Positions 10,500 to 22,984 of a stretch of DNA of 64,000 bases are shown here, piece by piece (positions within the stretch are counted from its first letter, which is position 1; every line of letters begins with the position of its first letter). The DNA is from Eunapius fragilis (taxonomy: Eukaryota > Porifera > Demospongiae > Spongillida > Spongillidae). A program made the translations under genes and the position numbers. The notes beneath the pieces are model-generated. The model ran no database searches and had not been told where the DNA came from. It worked only from the letters and a program-made list of their open reading frames with translations. The stretch covers positions 1,024,179-1,088,178 of the forward strand of contig OY811990.1 of NCBI GenBank assembly GCA_963681505.1, written 5' to 3'.

Positions 10500-11510
10500 A
10501 AGAAATCAGATGCCTTTGCCATGTTTCCTGTCACTGCTTTTTAATATTTAATTTGAGCAACTCTAATCATCATTGCTACTTGCTGTGATGTTTCCTCAAC
10601 GCTGCTCCATTATCAATCTCTACTGTTTTTATCATAGCGATTGCAGAGTTCCTCTTTTGGCTTGGGCTGCATTTCAATATCATTTGGAAGGTTTGGATGA
10701 CGACCAAACACAAGAGAGAAAGGAGTATGCTTTCTTGCCATGTGTTATAATCACACATGAATCAATGTAATAACTCAGTTGTTCCTTTTTTGATGCAACA
10801 CATATTTTGCAATGTTTGGTTATAGCATTCATCGAGACCATTTATCTACACGTAAATATTTGACACACATGTCATTAATCTTGACTGCAGACTTAAAAGA
10901 CAGTGTGCTTTCAGAAGAGGATGGAGGGGAGATGAATGAATATGGAGAGATCCAGATATGTAGAAACAAAAAGACAGTTCATCTCACCCTATCACCGGCA
11001 TACAAGTGAGCACGTATTTGTGTAAGGGTTTGCTCTACATTAGAGATAACATGGAAGCATTACATTGATTTAACTGTTAAATGATGACACTAGGTGCATT
11101 ACAATCCTATTAATAACGACATGTGTGTCAAAATTTTATTTTGCGTGTAGGCAAATGGCCTTGATTAAAGCTATAATCGAACATTGAAAAATATATGCTG
11201 CATCGAAGAAGAAACAATAGAGTTATTACATAGATCCATGTTTGTTTGCCTATAACACAAGCCAACAAAGCATACTTCTTTCTCTCTTGTGTTTGGTCGT
11301 CAGCCAAACCATCCAATTCACATTGGAATGCAGCCTGAGCCAAATTAGGAACACCACAATCACTACAATAAAAATGGTAGAGATTGATCATGGAGCAGCT
11401 TTGGGGAAACATATAGCTACATTGCAGCAAGTAGCAATAATGATTAAAGTTGCTCAAATTAAGTATAAATAAAGAGTGACCAGAAACACGCCAAAGGCAT
11501 CTGATTTCAT
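10500..11510. repeat. Inverted repeat of an integrase-like fragment
   Basis: The arm 10500-10860 is an imperfect inverted copy of 11142-11510: both contain AATCAGATGCCTTTG (in opposite orientation), TTAATTTGAGCAACT, TTGCTACTTGCTG and CAAACACAAGAGAGAAAG. The outward-reading strand of the right arm (+) gives HTSFSLVFGRQPNHPIHI, and the left arm gives a similar LVFGRHPNLPNDIEMQ on the minus strand. A (P/S)F-x-L-x-(F/Y)GR box followed by LPI is typical of the end of retroviral-type integrase cores in Ty3/gypsy-like elements. Frames are broken in both arms. The 280-bp spacer has no feature. Confidence 0.55.
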
Positions 11511-12842
11511 ATTGGATGGCGTGTTTTGAATATAAACTTCAATTGTAAAAAGACAAAATGAGATAACTGTATGTATGCAATAACTAGAGGGATTGTATGA
11601 TTTAAGTTTTGATGATGGAAAAATTACAAGTGTAATTGATGGTCATTCAAAATGGGTCACAAAATCTGTAACTTGAGATTGTAAAATCATGGTTCGGATA
11701 CATACTTCTGTGGATAATAGCAGTCCTTTGCCTCCTCCATGCAAGCAATGATGGCAGCAGTGTCTCAGAAGATTCCAGATCCTATATATGCAGATGATCA
11801 CTTTACCCTAAATGGTGAGTACATTGCTCTATGATGATTCCGTGTGTAATTATGTTACCATTCCAGATTGCATTTATTACAGCAAGCCTGGATTAAATAT
11901 CTACGTATTAGGTAGTTGTAAATTGTAGTTGTAAAATTATTAATCTGTTTCTAACATTTCCCACAAGGTCCTGGTTAACACTCAGATGGATTGTGCCTTC
12001 AATTACAGATGGAGCATGAGCAACCACTCTCTTCTGTAGTAGACCTGGCAGACAACAGTGCGAATGGATCTGTCCTAAAGATATCCTATCATAGATCTGA
12101 CACAGTATTGTACTTGCCAATTCACAGAGTTTGGCAAAAACAGTCAAGTTCGTGTTTCAGGACTTCAGTTAGTGAAAGAGAATTGTGATTGCAATGAAAA
12201 AGCATTAGGCATTCGTGTGGACCAAGCTCCTACCATACGTGGTCGCATCAAAGTGATGTAAATTGCTTTTTCAGAGCTGTGGGGGCAATTACGTTTTTAA
12301 AAATAAATAAATAGCTACAATCGGTCTAGAATTTGGTATATGATGCAATTTTGACGCTGGAGAGACGCTCTTTCGTTAATTTGTATGTAGTTTTAACCCT
12401 GAAGGTATGGACGAGTGTAAATGGTTCATAGTGTGCAAAAATAGAATTAAATACAGACCTGATGCAGTGGCAATAATTGCTGAAAATACGAAGGACGAGG
12501 GTCGTTTAGTTCGGAAGACATGTCGGTTTGAAATTGATGCTAATTTATATATAGTGGTTTTATTGAAAGAAGCACAAGCCTGGATCTGCCATAAAACGTC
12601 CCATATGTAGGCCCCGACTGTGCTTCACGTCAATGGCGTCCTCAGCCTGCATAATGGCGTCCCTGGGTCCAGCCAGCCCCCTTTCCCCTCCGGTTTATTA
12701 AAAAATTTCTTATTCTTTGCAGCAAATTAAAATGCATTTCAATTAAGAACACTGAATCCGAGTTGTTAAAAAAATGTAGTATAGTAGGGGACAGCATGGT
12801 TGTAGTATATTGTAATGTGACGGTCAGATTAAGCGGAACAAT
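11511..12842. other. Unassigned; one possible exon near 12078-12261
   Basis: A plus-strand frame 12078-12261 contains YCTCQFTEFGKNSQVRV and ENCDCNEKALGIRV and ends in TAA; its Cys pattern hints at an extracellular domain. No start, splice site or partner exon is clear, so it is not called as a gene. The rest shows nothing I can support. Confidence 0.3.
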
Positions 12843-13430
12843 CATGGTCCATGCACTAATAGAAAATTTGCGATATTGAAATTAATCTTTTCTCTGATTT
12901 TTATCACTGTTTAGAGCTTCAATTTTTCAAGTTAAAAATGATGAATTATTGAAATTCATTATTTTGGACTCAATTCAGTACCGGGTTGTTTTCTTCCCCA
13001 CTTAAATCGGTTTCTACGGGATTTGAGGCATCCATAACATTTCTTTTTTGTGAGTTCCGTTCTCAAACTTCACGATTCTTAAGTTTTTACACTTTTCACG
13101 TAGCTTAGGTCAACATGCGATAGCAACAACAATGAATAAATTTAAGTTACTTCACGGGTGCACCGTTTAAGTATTTCCAGTGAGAACTCGAGGCACGAGG
13201 CTCGTGTACTCACTTGAAATAGCCATTTCCTACGGAGGGGCCTGCGAAACATGAGCTAGTTCAATTACTCATGATTTTTGTTTCGCTACCACATGTTGAC
13301 ACAAGCCACGTAAAAAGAGTAAAAACCATTTTAACTTGATTAATTGCGAATCTAAACAGTGATAAAATAAGATAAAACTTTATCCTAATATAGCAGATAG
13401 AAAAACCTATCTATTAGTACATGGACCATG
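12843..13430. mobile_element. Terminal-inverted-repeat element, CATGGTCCATG ends
   Basis: The left end is CATGGTCCATGCACTAATAG. The right end in reverse complement is CATGGTCCATGTACTAATAG, and TTTATCACTGTTTAGA recurs inward in inverted orientation. About 590 bp, no coding frame. I cannot identify a target duplication with confidence. Confidence 0.7.
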
Positions 13431-14409
13431 TTTTTTTCTTCTTTTGACTGTCATATTGCAGCATACTTCCTCGACGCTGACCCCCACTTCAGTAAGTTCA
13501 CGAGCAAACTGCTCTGCCATGAAACAGTAAAAGAATTAACCTTTTCTGTGCAGAAAATGAACGTTCAGCTGTACAGAAACTAACAAGCCGCCCGAGAGCC
13601 AGCCTGGAGCCCGGGGGTTGAGGGAGCGCTGTACGCTCCCCCAATTATTCCCCAGCCGCTTTAGATTTTCCCTACTTCTGAAAAAGAATGGTGCTGAAAA
13701 AGAATTAATTGAAACCTTATTCCGTCCATAAGTTTGTATGCAGCGTGAAAAACAAATAGGCGAGGCAGCAAACCAGCCGCATCAATCGTGAATTTCGTCA
13801 CGTGCAATGCTGCATATGTATTTAATTATAACAACGGACCCAAAAGGGCAATTATTTTGGGCGCGTTGTCAAAACCAAAAAATCAGGAGAAGCGATTTAT
13901 ACTGAAGACTAAGAACTTTTAACACCGGTTCCGTGAGAATCGAATGTTTTTTTGGGCTATTTTGTCGAACTCAAGTTTTAGAAAATTAGTCGGACGACGT
14001 TTTTTAGTCACAAAAGCATAAGAACCTAGTAGTGCAACTCTCTGCATGAGGGTTTGCACTATTTCTAGCGTCGTATGTACTTCCTGTCGTAACCAGCATT
14101 CGTTTTTAGTCAAACGGTTGGAAGGTTCACAGATAAAAGTACACTTTTTTCTGAAGCCTTTTCTACACCGAAAGCGGTCCCAATATGCTTACCTTTGTAA
14201 GATGTGTCGGTTTTGTACATATTTAGACCATCTAACTGTATACGAGCGTTGAAACCAGTACTTTTTATTATGTCGATCCTTGTGGCCGCGTTCCCAGACC
14301 GATGTATTAATCTGCGGGTGTCGAACTTTGGCTGATATATAAGTCTTACCCATGCGCTATTTTCCATTTGTATACAGTCATACATAGTAGAGTTCATAGT
14401 ACACATCAG

Positions 14410-14412
<3 letters not shown>
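13431..14412. other. Spacer left of the large palindrome, with an outer inverted-repeat end
   Basis: 13918-13957 (TTTTAACACCGGTTCCGTGA, then GAATCGAATGTTTTTTTG) recurs in inverted orientation at about 24296-24336. A nearby GAAAATTAGTCGGA box (13981-13994) recurs at 28150 and, inverted, near 24270 and 30930. No gene is supported. Confidence 0.5.

Positions 14413-14460
<48 letters not shown>
14413..14460. repeat. (AT)n microsatellite at the left edge of the palindrome
   Basis: Uninterrupted AT dinucleotides; a shorter (AT)n run lies at the mirror position 22693-22709. Confidence 0.95.
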
Positions 14461-14462
<2 letters not shown>

Positions 14463-16064
14463 GACAGTTCACGCGAAAATTGCCTATCGCGTTTATATAT
14501 ATAAAGTTATAAAAATGATTCACTTTGAAATCGCTACATCTCTCGAACCGTAAATGCTATTGACTTCCTATTTTCAATACTTCATACTACATCATTTCTC
14601 TCTGGTAAAATAAATTTTGGGCTCTTGCATTAGTTTCGTGCCAGTGTTGCAACGTCCGATACCCCTTGGGGTTCAAACTGGCCATATCTTTCGGCAGGAC
14701 ATCTCAATTAACTTCAAATTCGGTTTATACGCAGAGGGGTCCTGTACCTATCGATTTGTCCTGTTCGTTAATTTTTACTTTATCCGTTACGGAGATACAG
14801 CTGTGCAAAGTAATTGCACATTTCTCGTTCATTTCGCGCCATTAACCTACTCCAACCTGGTTCCCGCTACTCCGAGCACATGAATATACAATAACCTCCC
14901 GTGCCCATGCCACTACATGTACAACTGAAGTGCCACCGTTGTTCTTACAAACGTCAGTGGTTCTCTTCTATAACAAACAAGTTTCGTTAAGCGATCAAAA
15001 TGCGTGGGATTCAGCTACCATCACCATACAAAACACGGTACGTACTACCAGTACCGATACGCGCGCACAACAATATGTGTCCCTGTCGATTCGGTCATAC
15101 TCTTTGGGTGTCACTCATTGCGTGGCCATTTATAGGCTCACAACCTATGATAGGACGTCAGAGCCATGAGGTAAAGTGCACGGTGTATCAGCTAGGCTTA
15201 TGGGAGAGGCGTGGTCGAGTTAAAGACACATGCAGCGCAGCTATGCTGGAACATGTAACCCTTCCTTATTGTCGGGATTTGCGTTCTGCTGGCACATATG
15301 TTTTAAACGCCCACCGTTTTTCATTTCATCTGCATGGCTGGCACACACACACCCATGAACCAACACATACACACGTCTCACGTCACACTTATACACACTC
15401 TTTCCACTATTCTTTCCCCTTGCTGTACACCGTACCCTGTAAATAGTTATGTGCTACATGGATTCACACATAAGCTTTGTCTATTTGAACTTTTTTCAGT
15501 GCTTTGACTGGCTTACTATCCAACCCTCTTTCTCAATTATTTATATTCTGACTGATGTGTTTTTCACGTGTGTAACTGGACTGTGAGTTTTATACACAGT
15601 GGTATAGGAGCATGGGGGCAAAGGCCTCCCTCCCAACCCCTCCCCCCATTGGTTGTATGTACTGGATTAATGTGTTGTACGTACTGGACTATTTGTTCCT
15701 GTCTCACAGTACCTGTCACATCATGATGTACCATGCCTCATGTCCCTTATTCCATTACATGCATCCATTTACACACTCACACACTCATACAGACACAACA
15801 CTCACAACTATCCCATGCCAATCACTATAAATGCTGAAGCTATGAGTGTGTACCATTGAGAGGTTTAAAAAGACTTAGGACTTACTATTTATTACCTTCC
15901 TTTGTTATCTAAAATTTCCAGGGCCCTGATCTTTATCTTTAGGGATAAAGCAGGAATAATATTCCTGCCAGGCTTATGTACAAAAGTATGTTTACAGAGT
16001 GGTAGATCTACATGTAATATCACAATAGCACAGATTCCTAGAAGGGGCCCATGTATAATGCTAT

Positions 16065-16128
<64 letters not shown>

Positions 16129-17430
16129 ACACACAAACCAGTGCTGCTTAGAAATAGTGGATCTGGTGGGTATGACTGTCAGTTTGCTATAGTCACCCAT
16201 GGAATGTTGACTCTCATGTGATGGTGGCAAATAGATAGGATAATGCCTTTGTGTTTAGGACTCTGCCATTAAGAGACATATGGTCACATACCCACCTGAG
16301 GATCAGAGCAGTTGGTGTCATTTTTTTTTTGATCTGGGGCAGTGGTGCTTCCAAACATGTTACAGACCTGTGAGTTCCATAGGCTTTTGCATTTGGTCAT
16401 ATGTGTAGCAACAAACTTGACAGTCATCCTCACCTGAACCACTAATTCTTCTTGTTAGTAGCATTGGGATTTCAGTGTACGTGTGTGTATGTGCGTGTGT
16501 ATGTGTGTGTGTGTTTGTGTGTGTGATGTGAGTGTTTGTGTGTGTAGCATTGGAACCTTTCTTTCTTGGAGGATGTGCAATTTATTTTTGTAATATGTTG
16601 ACAAGGGTTGTACGGTACGTACTACCAGTACCGATACATGTGCATAACATCATGTAGAAATTGTGTCCCTGTTGATTTGGTCATACTCTTTGGGTGGCAC
16701 TCCTTGCGTGGCCATTTATAGGTTCACAACCTATACATCAGAGCCATGATATATAGTGCCCGGCACATCAGCTAGGTTGTGGGAGAGACGTGGTCGAGTT
16801 AAAGACACATGCGGGCTGGAACACATGTAACCCTTCCTTATTATTGGGATATGCGTTCTGCTGGCACATATAACACCCACCATTTTTCATTTCATCTGCA
16901 CGGCTGGCACACACCCATGAACCACACCCATGAACATACACACGTCTCATGTAATGACTATTCACACTCTTTCCACCATAAGACACTATTCTTTTCCCCT
17001 TGCTGTAAACCCTGTAAATTGTTATGTTGCACACAACATAACAATTTACATGTGCTACATAGATTCACTCATATGCTTTGTCGATTTGAACTTTTTTTTC
17101 TATATCTTTCGGTTACAGTGCTTTCACTGGCCTATCTCTTTCTCAACTATTTTTGTAATGTTTATATTCAGATTCATTCTCTTTATGTTTGGTCCTACAT
17201 GTGAAAGTAACATTACCTTCTATTTCTTTAGTGGTCATAATTGTATCAGCGCAAAATGGTAGTATGTCTTGTCAGACTCATGCCCTCCACTGTATGCTCA
17301 TATCCCATGGCCTCCTCTACATGGTCATGTCCAAAGGACTCCATGTCACTGATGTGGATGTATTTCACACATGCAACTGGACTGTGTGTTGCATGGATTG
17401 GGCTGGTGTCAGTGGGGTAGGAGCACGGGG
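14461..17430 (+). repeat. Left arm of an 8.2-kb inverted repeat
   Basis: It begins GGGACAGTTCACGCGAAAAT; the right arm ends in the reverse complement of this at 22692. Segments 14617-14883 and 22270-22536 encode identical 88-residue frames in opposite orientation, and 15902-16060 matches 20840-20997 with about one substitution in the frame, so the outer ~1.6-2 kb is nearly identical. The inner part (16540-17430) is a second, diverged copy of the 15170-15850 unit and pairs with 19690-20340. The unit contains a (CA)n tract and a conserved GGGCCC-containing stretch. I see no transposase frame. Confidence 0.85.
16067..16124. repeat. (CA)n microsatellite
   Basis: Part of the palindrome unit; matching (GT)n tracts lie at 19112-19181 and 20771-20822. 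Confidence 0.95.
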
Positions 17431-17889
17431 GTCGTGGGGGCAATTGTCATAATACATTTGTCAGAGGCCCCAGTGAGGCTCCACTATACATGTCCCATAA
17501 ACCATTCATTCACTGTACTCAAATTGGGAGGGTTTTAAAGACTCCTCTATTTCAGCTGATAGTGGTCATGAAAGAGTTGGAATGATGGGGGAGGGGAGGG
17601 GGGGGGGGGGGGGGGGGGGGGGGCTCACCATCAAGGTGCTCTTGTATATATACTAGTCCTGAAGCTTCATGTGTAAGTAAAATACCAACTCAGTACTGTG
17701 GGCATACCCATGGGTAAATAGAAGCCATGTCAGTGAATGCTCTCTGTATAAACTCTACAGTGGCCCAGTCTTTCCAAATCTTTGAGATAGGCTAAGCAAT
17801 AATATTCACTGCCATTATGCAAGGCTTCCCATCTGTCAACAAGTAGCTTGCACAAAAAATAAATCTCTAAGAAAGGTACCAATGCTATA

Positions 17890-17984
<95 letters not shown>

Positions 17985-18700
17985 CACACACAATGGTAGC
18001 TTTGAAAACCCTTAGCAAGCTGCGTTTGGACCTCCACCAATGGTAGCCCCTATATGTTGGTACAAGGCCACCAATGGATGCATGCTACTTGCTCCACCAC
18101 ATCAGTGCTTCCATCCCCACCAACAGACACCTGTTTCACATGGGATTCCCCACCCACTTCACAGCAGGTGCCCCTTGGTCCTCCACATCAGCGCACCCCC
18201 TCTTCCATAGATGTCACACTTCGACGTAGGGATCTCCTTCCCCCTTTTACCATTTCATCCAAGAGACACCCCCCCACCTCCTCCACACAGTATACCCCTC
18301 TTGAACAGTGTAACACCACTAATGGTCTTATTTCAAAATAGTTATGTTCTATCTCATGAAGAAAAAGAACTGATGGAACAAGTAATAAAAACATTAAGTT
18401 GGTATATAGGATTGACAGGCAATAGAGGAAATATGTTATATTTAGCACATTTGAAGGACATTAAGTTGTTCAACTGTGTGCGTATTACATTTCCCCTTAG
18501 TAGACCCTTGTTTTCTTCCTTTTGCCTTCCAATCCTATATGCCATCAACTTTCTCATAGAGAATGTCTTTATTACTTGTATGCAAGGCTTCCATCTCTAG
18601 GTGAGCAGATCTAGAAGTAGCTTGTCAACACATCACAAAAAATAAATTGCAAAAGATTCCAATGCTACGTAGACACACACACATACACTCACATACACAA

Positions 18701-18748
<48 letters not shown>

Positions 18749-19130
18749 ATTTCAATGCTCCTTAGGGTTAGTGGTCCTGATGAGGATGGCTGTCAAGTTT
18801 GCTACACATACGACCAAATGCAAAAGCCTATGTAAGTCACCTGTAACATCTTTGGGAGCAGCACTGCCCCAGATCCAAAAACAGACGTAAAATATGACAC
18901 CAAGTGCTGTGATCCTCAGGTGGGTTTGTGACGGTATGTCTCATTAATTGCAGAGTCCTAAACATAGCCTATCTATTTGCCACAATCTCATGTAAATCAA
19001 CATTCCATGGGTGACTTCCATGGGTGGCTTTGCATCTGGTCATAGCAAACTGACAGTCATACCCACCAGAACCACTAATTCTAAGTAGCACTGGTTTGTG
19101 TGTGTACGTGTAGTGAGTGTGTGTGTGTGT

Positions 19131-19185
<55 letters not shown>

Positions 19186-19689
19186 TATGTATGTATAGCA
19201 TTATACATGGGCCCCTTCTAGGAATCTGTGCTATTTATCTTTTGTGATATTGCTTGTAGATCTACCACTCTGTAAGAGGGACTTTAGTAGACCTACTTTT
19301 GTATATAAGCCCAGTAGGAATATTATTCCTGCTTTATCCCAAAAGACAAAGATCAGGGCCCTGGTATAACAAAGGATGGTAATAAATAGTAAGACCTAAG
19401 TCTTTTTTAACCTCTCAATGGTACACACTCAGAGCTTCAGCGTATATAGTGATTGGCATGGGATACATGTAGTTGTGAGTGTTGTGTATATATGAGTGTG
19501 TAAATGGATGCATGTAATGGAATATGGGACATGAGGCATGGTAAGTCATGATGTGGCAGGTACTGTGAGACAGGAACAAATAGTCCAGTACATACAACAC
19601 ATTTATCCAGCACATACAACCAATGGGGGGAGGAGTTGGGAGGTGGGCTGTCCTCTGAAAAAATTGTTGGGACTTTGCCCCCATAGCCT
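17431..19689. repeat. Spacer of the large palindrome with tandem unit copies
   Basis: Contains a poly-G run (17601-17632), (CA)n at 17895-17981 and 18690-18744, (GT)n at 19112-19181, and the fold-back MITE 18378-18579. From about 18620 to 19689 it repeats, in the same orientation, the unit seen at 20305-21290 (shared TTCCAATGCTAC, AGTGGTTCTGGTGAGGATG, ATGGGCCCCTTCTAGGAATC). The right half of the structure is therefore a tandem duplication as well as an inverted repeat. Confidence 0.7.
18378..18579. mobile_element. Fold-back MITE of the ACAAGTA family, diverged copy
   Basis: The left end ACAAGTAATAAAAACATT and the right end (reverse complement) ACAAGTAATAAAGACATTCT pair, with AAGTTG..TATAGGATTG pairing further in. 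Relatives: 47214-47484 and 57264-57551. Confidence 0.7.
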
Positions 19690-20369
19690 CCATGCTCCTA
19701 TACCACTGTGTATAGAACACACAATCCAGTTACACACGTAAAAACACATCAGTCAGAATACAAATAGTTGAGAAAGGGGGTTGTATAGTAGGCCAGTGAA
19801 AGCACTGTAACCGAAAGACATAGAAAAAAAAGTTCAACTAGACAAAGCTTATAAGTGAATCCATGTAGCGCATAACAATTTACAGGGTGTACAGCAAATA
19901 GTGGAAAGAGTGTGTATAAGTGTGACGTTAGACATGTGTACGTGTTGGTTCATGGGTGTGTGTGTGCCAGCCATGCAGATGAAATGAAAAACGGTGGGCG
20001 TTTAATATATATGTGCCTGCAGAACGCAAATCCCAACAATAAGGAAGGGTTACATGTGTTCCAGCCTAGCTGCGCTGCATGTGTCTTTAACTCGACCACG
20101 CCTCTCCCCTAGCCTAGCTGATACACCGTGCACTATATCTCATGGCTCTGACGTACTGTTATAGGTTGTGAGCCTATAAATGGCCACGCAATGAGTGGCA
20201 CCCAAAGAGTATGACCGAATCGACAGGGAGACAATTTCTTCATGATGTTGTGAGCGCGTATCTGTACTGGTAGTACATACTGTACAATCCTTGTCAACAC
20301 ATTACAAAAATAAATTGCACATCCTCCAATAAAGAAAGGTTCCAATTTCCTATGCTACACACTCAAACA

Positions 20370-20410
<41 letters not shown>

Positions 20411-20767
20411 ATTCCAATGCTACTTAGGATTAGTGGTTCTGGTGAGGATGACTGTCAAGTTTGCTACACATATGACCAAATGCAAAAGTCTATGGAACTC
20501 ACAGGTCAGTAACATGTTTGGAAGCAGCACTGCCCCAGATCCAAAAAAAAATGACACCAACTGCTCTGATCCTCAGGTGGGTATGTGACCATATGTCACT
20601 TAATGGCAGAGTCCTAAACACAAAGGCATTAGCCTATCTATTTGCCACCATCACATGAGAGTCAACATTCCATAGGTGACTTCCATGGGTGGCTTTGCAT
20701 CTGGTCATAGCAAACTGACAGTCATACCCACCAGAACCACTATTTCTAAGTAGCACTGGTTTGTGTG

Positions 20768-20828
<61 letters not shown>

Positions 20829-21758
20829 GTATGTATAGCATTATACATGGGCCCCTTCTAGGAATCTGTGCTATTGTGATATTACATGTAGATCTACCAC
20901 TCTGTAAACATACTTTTGTACATAAGCCTGGCAGGAATGTTATTCCTGCTTTATCCCTAAAGATAAAGATCAGGGCCCTGGAAATTTTAGATAACAAAGG
21001 AAGGTAATAAATAGTAAGTCCTAAGTCTTTTTAAACCTCTCAATGGTACACACTCATAGCTTCAGCATTTATAGTGATTGGCATGGGATAGTTGTGAGTG
21101 TTGTGTCTGTATGAGTGTGTGAGTGTGTAAATGGATGCATGTAATGGAATATGGGACATGAGGCATGGTACATCATGATGTGACAGGTACTGTGAGACAG
21201 GAACAAATAGTCCAGTACGTACAACACATTAATCCAGTACATACAACCAATGGGGGGAGGGGTTGGGAGGGGGGCCTTTGCCCCCATGCTCCTATACCAC
21301 TGTGTATAAAACTCACAGTCCAGTTACACACGTGAAAAACACATCAGTCAGAATATAAATAATTGAGAAAAAGGGTTGGATAGTAAGCCAGTCAAAGCAC
21401 TGTACATAACCAAAAAAAAGTTCAAATAGACAAAGCTTATGTGTGAATCCATGTAGCACATAACTATTTACAGGGTACGGTGTACAGCAAGGGGAAAGAA
21501 TAGTGGAAAGAGTGTGTATAAGTGTGACGTGAGACGTGTGTATGTGTTGGTTCATGGGTGTGTGTGTGCCAGCCATGCAGATGAAATGAAAAACGGTGGG
21601 CGTTTAAAACATATGTGCCAGCAGAACGCAAATCCCGACAATAAGGAAGGGTTACATGTTCCAGCATAGCTGCGCTGCATGTGTCTTTAACTCGACCACG
21701 CCTCTCCCATAAGCCTAGCTGATACACCGTGCACTTTACCTCATGGCTCTGACGTCCT

Positions 21759-21993
21759 GGCTTTCCTGTAGTTTAAGTGACAATCGAAATTCATAGCCAA
21801 CCAATGCTTACAATAATGTACGTTTCATTCTCCGCCGGTACTGGTCCACTCCCCAACGGATGTTCTCGTTTTAGCGGCTAGGTTAGGTTCAGTGTTGGGG
21901 AGGGCCAGTACAATAGCTTAGGGTTAGGGTTAGGGTTAGGATCCAACGATTGGGGCTATGAATTTCGATTGCCACTTAAACTACAGGAAAGCC
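21759..21993. mobile_element. hAT-like MITE with 8-bp target duplication, inside the right arm
   Basis: The ends are GGCTTTCCTGTAGTTTAAGT and, in reverse complement, the same sequence, extending to about 40 bp with one mismatch (CAATCGAAATTCATAGCC follows). GACGTCCT flanks both sides (21751-21758 and 21994-22001). The left arm (about 15150-15160) carries the uninterrupted site with a single GACGTCCT (reverse strand). An 8-bp duplication with short inverted ends fits hAT-type elements. No coding capacity. Confidence 0.9.
21918..21940. repeat. Interstitial TTAGGG repeats
   Basis: Nearly four units of TTAGGG, lying inside the MITE 21759-21993, so they arrived with the element. Confidence 0.9.
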
Positions 21994-22692
21994 GACGTCC
22001 TATCATAGGTTGTGAGCCTATAAATGGCCACGCAATGAGTGACACCCAAAGAGTATGACCGAATCGACAGGGACACATATTGTTGTGCGCGCGTATCGGT
22101 ACTGGTAGTACGTACCGTGTTTTGTATGGTGATGGTAGCTGAATCCCACGCATTTTGATCGCTTAACGAAACTTGTTTGTTATAGAAGAGAACCACTGAC
22201 GTTTGTAAGAACAACGGTGGCACTTCAGTTGTACATGTAGTGGCATGAGCACGGGAGGTTATTGTATATTCATGTGCTCGGAGTAGCGGGAACCAGGTTG
22301 GAGTAGGTTAATGGCGCGAAATGAACGAGAAATGTGCAATTACTTTGCACAGCTGTATCTCCGTAACGGATAAAGTAAAAATTAACGAACAGGACAAATC
22401 GATAGGTACAGGACCCCTCTGCGTATAAACCGAATTTGAAGTTAATTGAGATGTCCTGCCGAAAGATATGGCCAGTTTGAACCCCAAGGGGTATCGGACG
22501 TTGCAACACTGGCACGAAACTAATGCAAGAGCCCAAAATTTATTTTACCAGAGAGAAATGATGTAGTATGAAGTATTGAAAATAGGAAGTCAATAGCATT
22601 TACGGTTCGAGAGATGTAGCGATTTCAAAGTGAATCATTTTTATAACTTTATATGTATAAACGCGATAGGCAATTTTCGCGTGAACTGTCCC

Positions 22693-22984
22693 ATATATAT
22701 ATATATATACATGTATCATCACTGCTGCTAAACAGAAGCTGCTTGCCATATGCTGCTCTGTCCTGGCTTATTTCCCGTCTTTTTGATGTAGTGGTGGCTG
22801 CAAAGATATACCTGCAGTTCCACTTGGAGAGATCTTTTTCCATATCCAAATGCTCAAAGCTTATCCTTGCCTTCTTTTGCCTTCCAGAGCTCCCTTCAAC
22901 ACTTTGATGCTATAGCCTCATGCATATTTCCTATACACACTGCTGGCAGTGGAACATGATTGCTTTCTGCAACTGCAGCTCAGC
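22693..22984. other. Right flank of the palindrome
   Basis: A minus-strand frame near 22650-22880 includes a piece resembling a truncated hAT-type C-terminus (LSKWNCRYIFAATTTSKRRE, ERSFSISKCSK on the other strand), too short and ambiguous to call. Confidence 0.3.

Larger units (their letters stand above)
19690..22692 (-). repeat. Right arm of the 8.2-kb inverted repeat
   Basis: Reverse complement of 14461-17430. It differs mainly by CA/GT tract length, small changes in the inner third, and a 235-bp insertion at 21759-21993 that the left arm lacks. It ends at ...GCGTGAACTGTCCC followed by (AT)n. Confidence 0.85.

Noticed and set aside
11908-12188. Small genes on either strand near 12 kb
   Set aside because: Competing frames, no clear splice structure, no recognised domain.
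14617-14883. 88-codon frame repeated identically at 22270-22536
   Set aside because: Identity reflects the palindrome at DNA level; the predicted peptide has no domain features and other frames in the arms are equally well preserved.
16036-20997. Poly-His/Thr and poly-Cys/Val proteins
   Set aside because: They are translations of (CA)n/(GT)n tracts.
21918-21940. Chromosome end
   Set aside because: Only four TTAGGG units, enclosed by a MITE with target duplication in the middle of a repeat arm.
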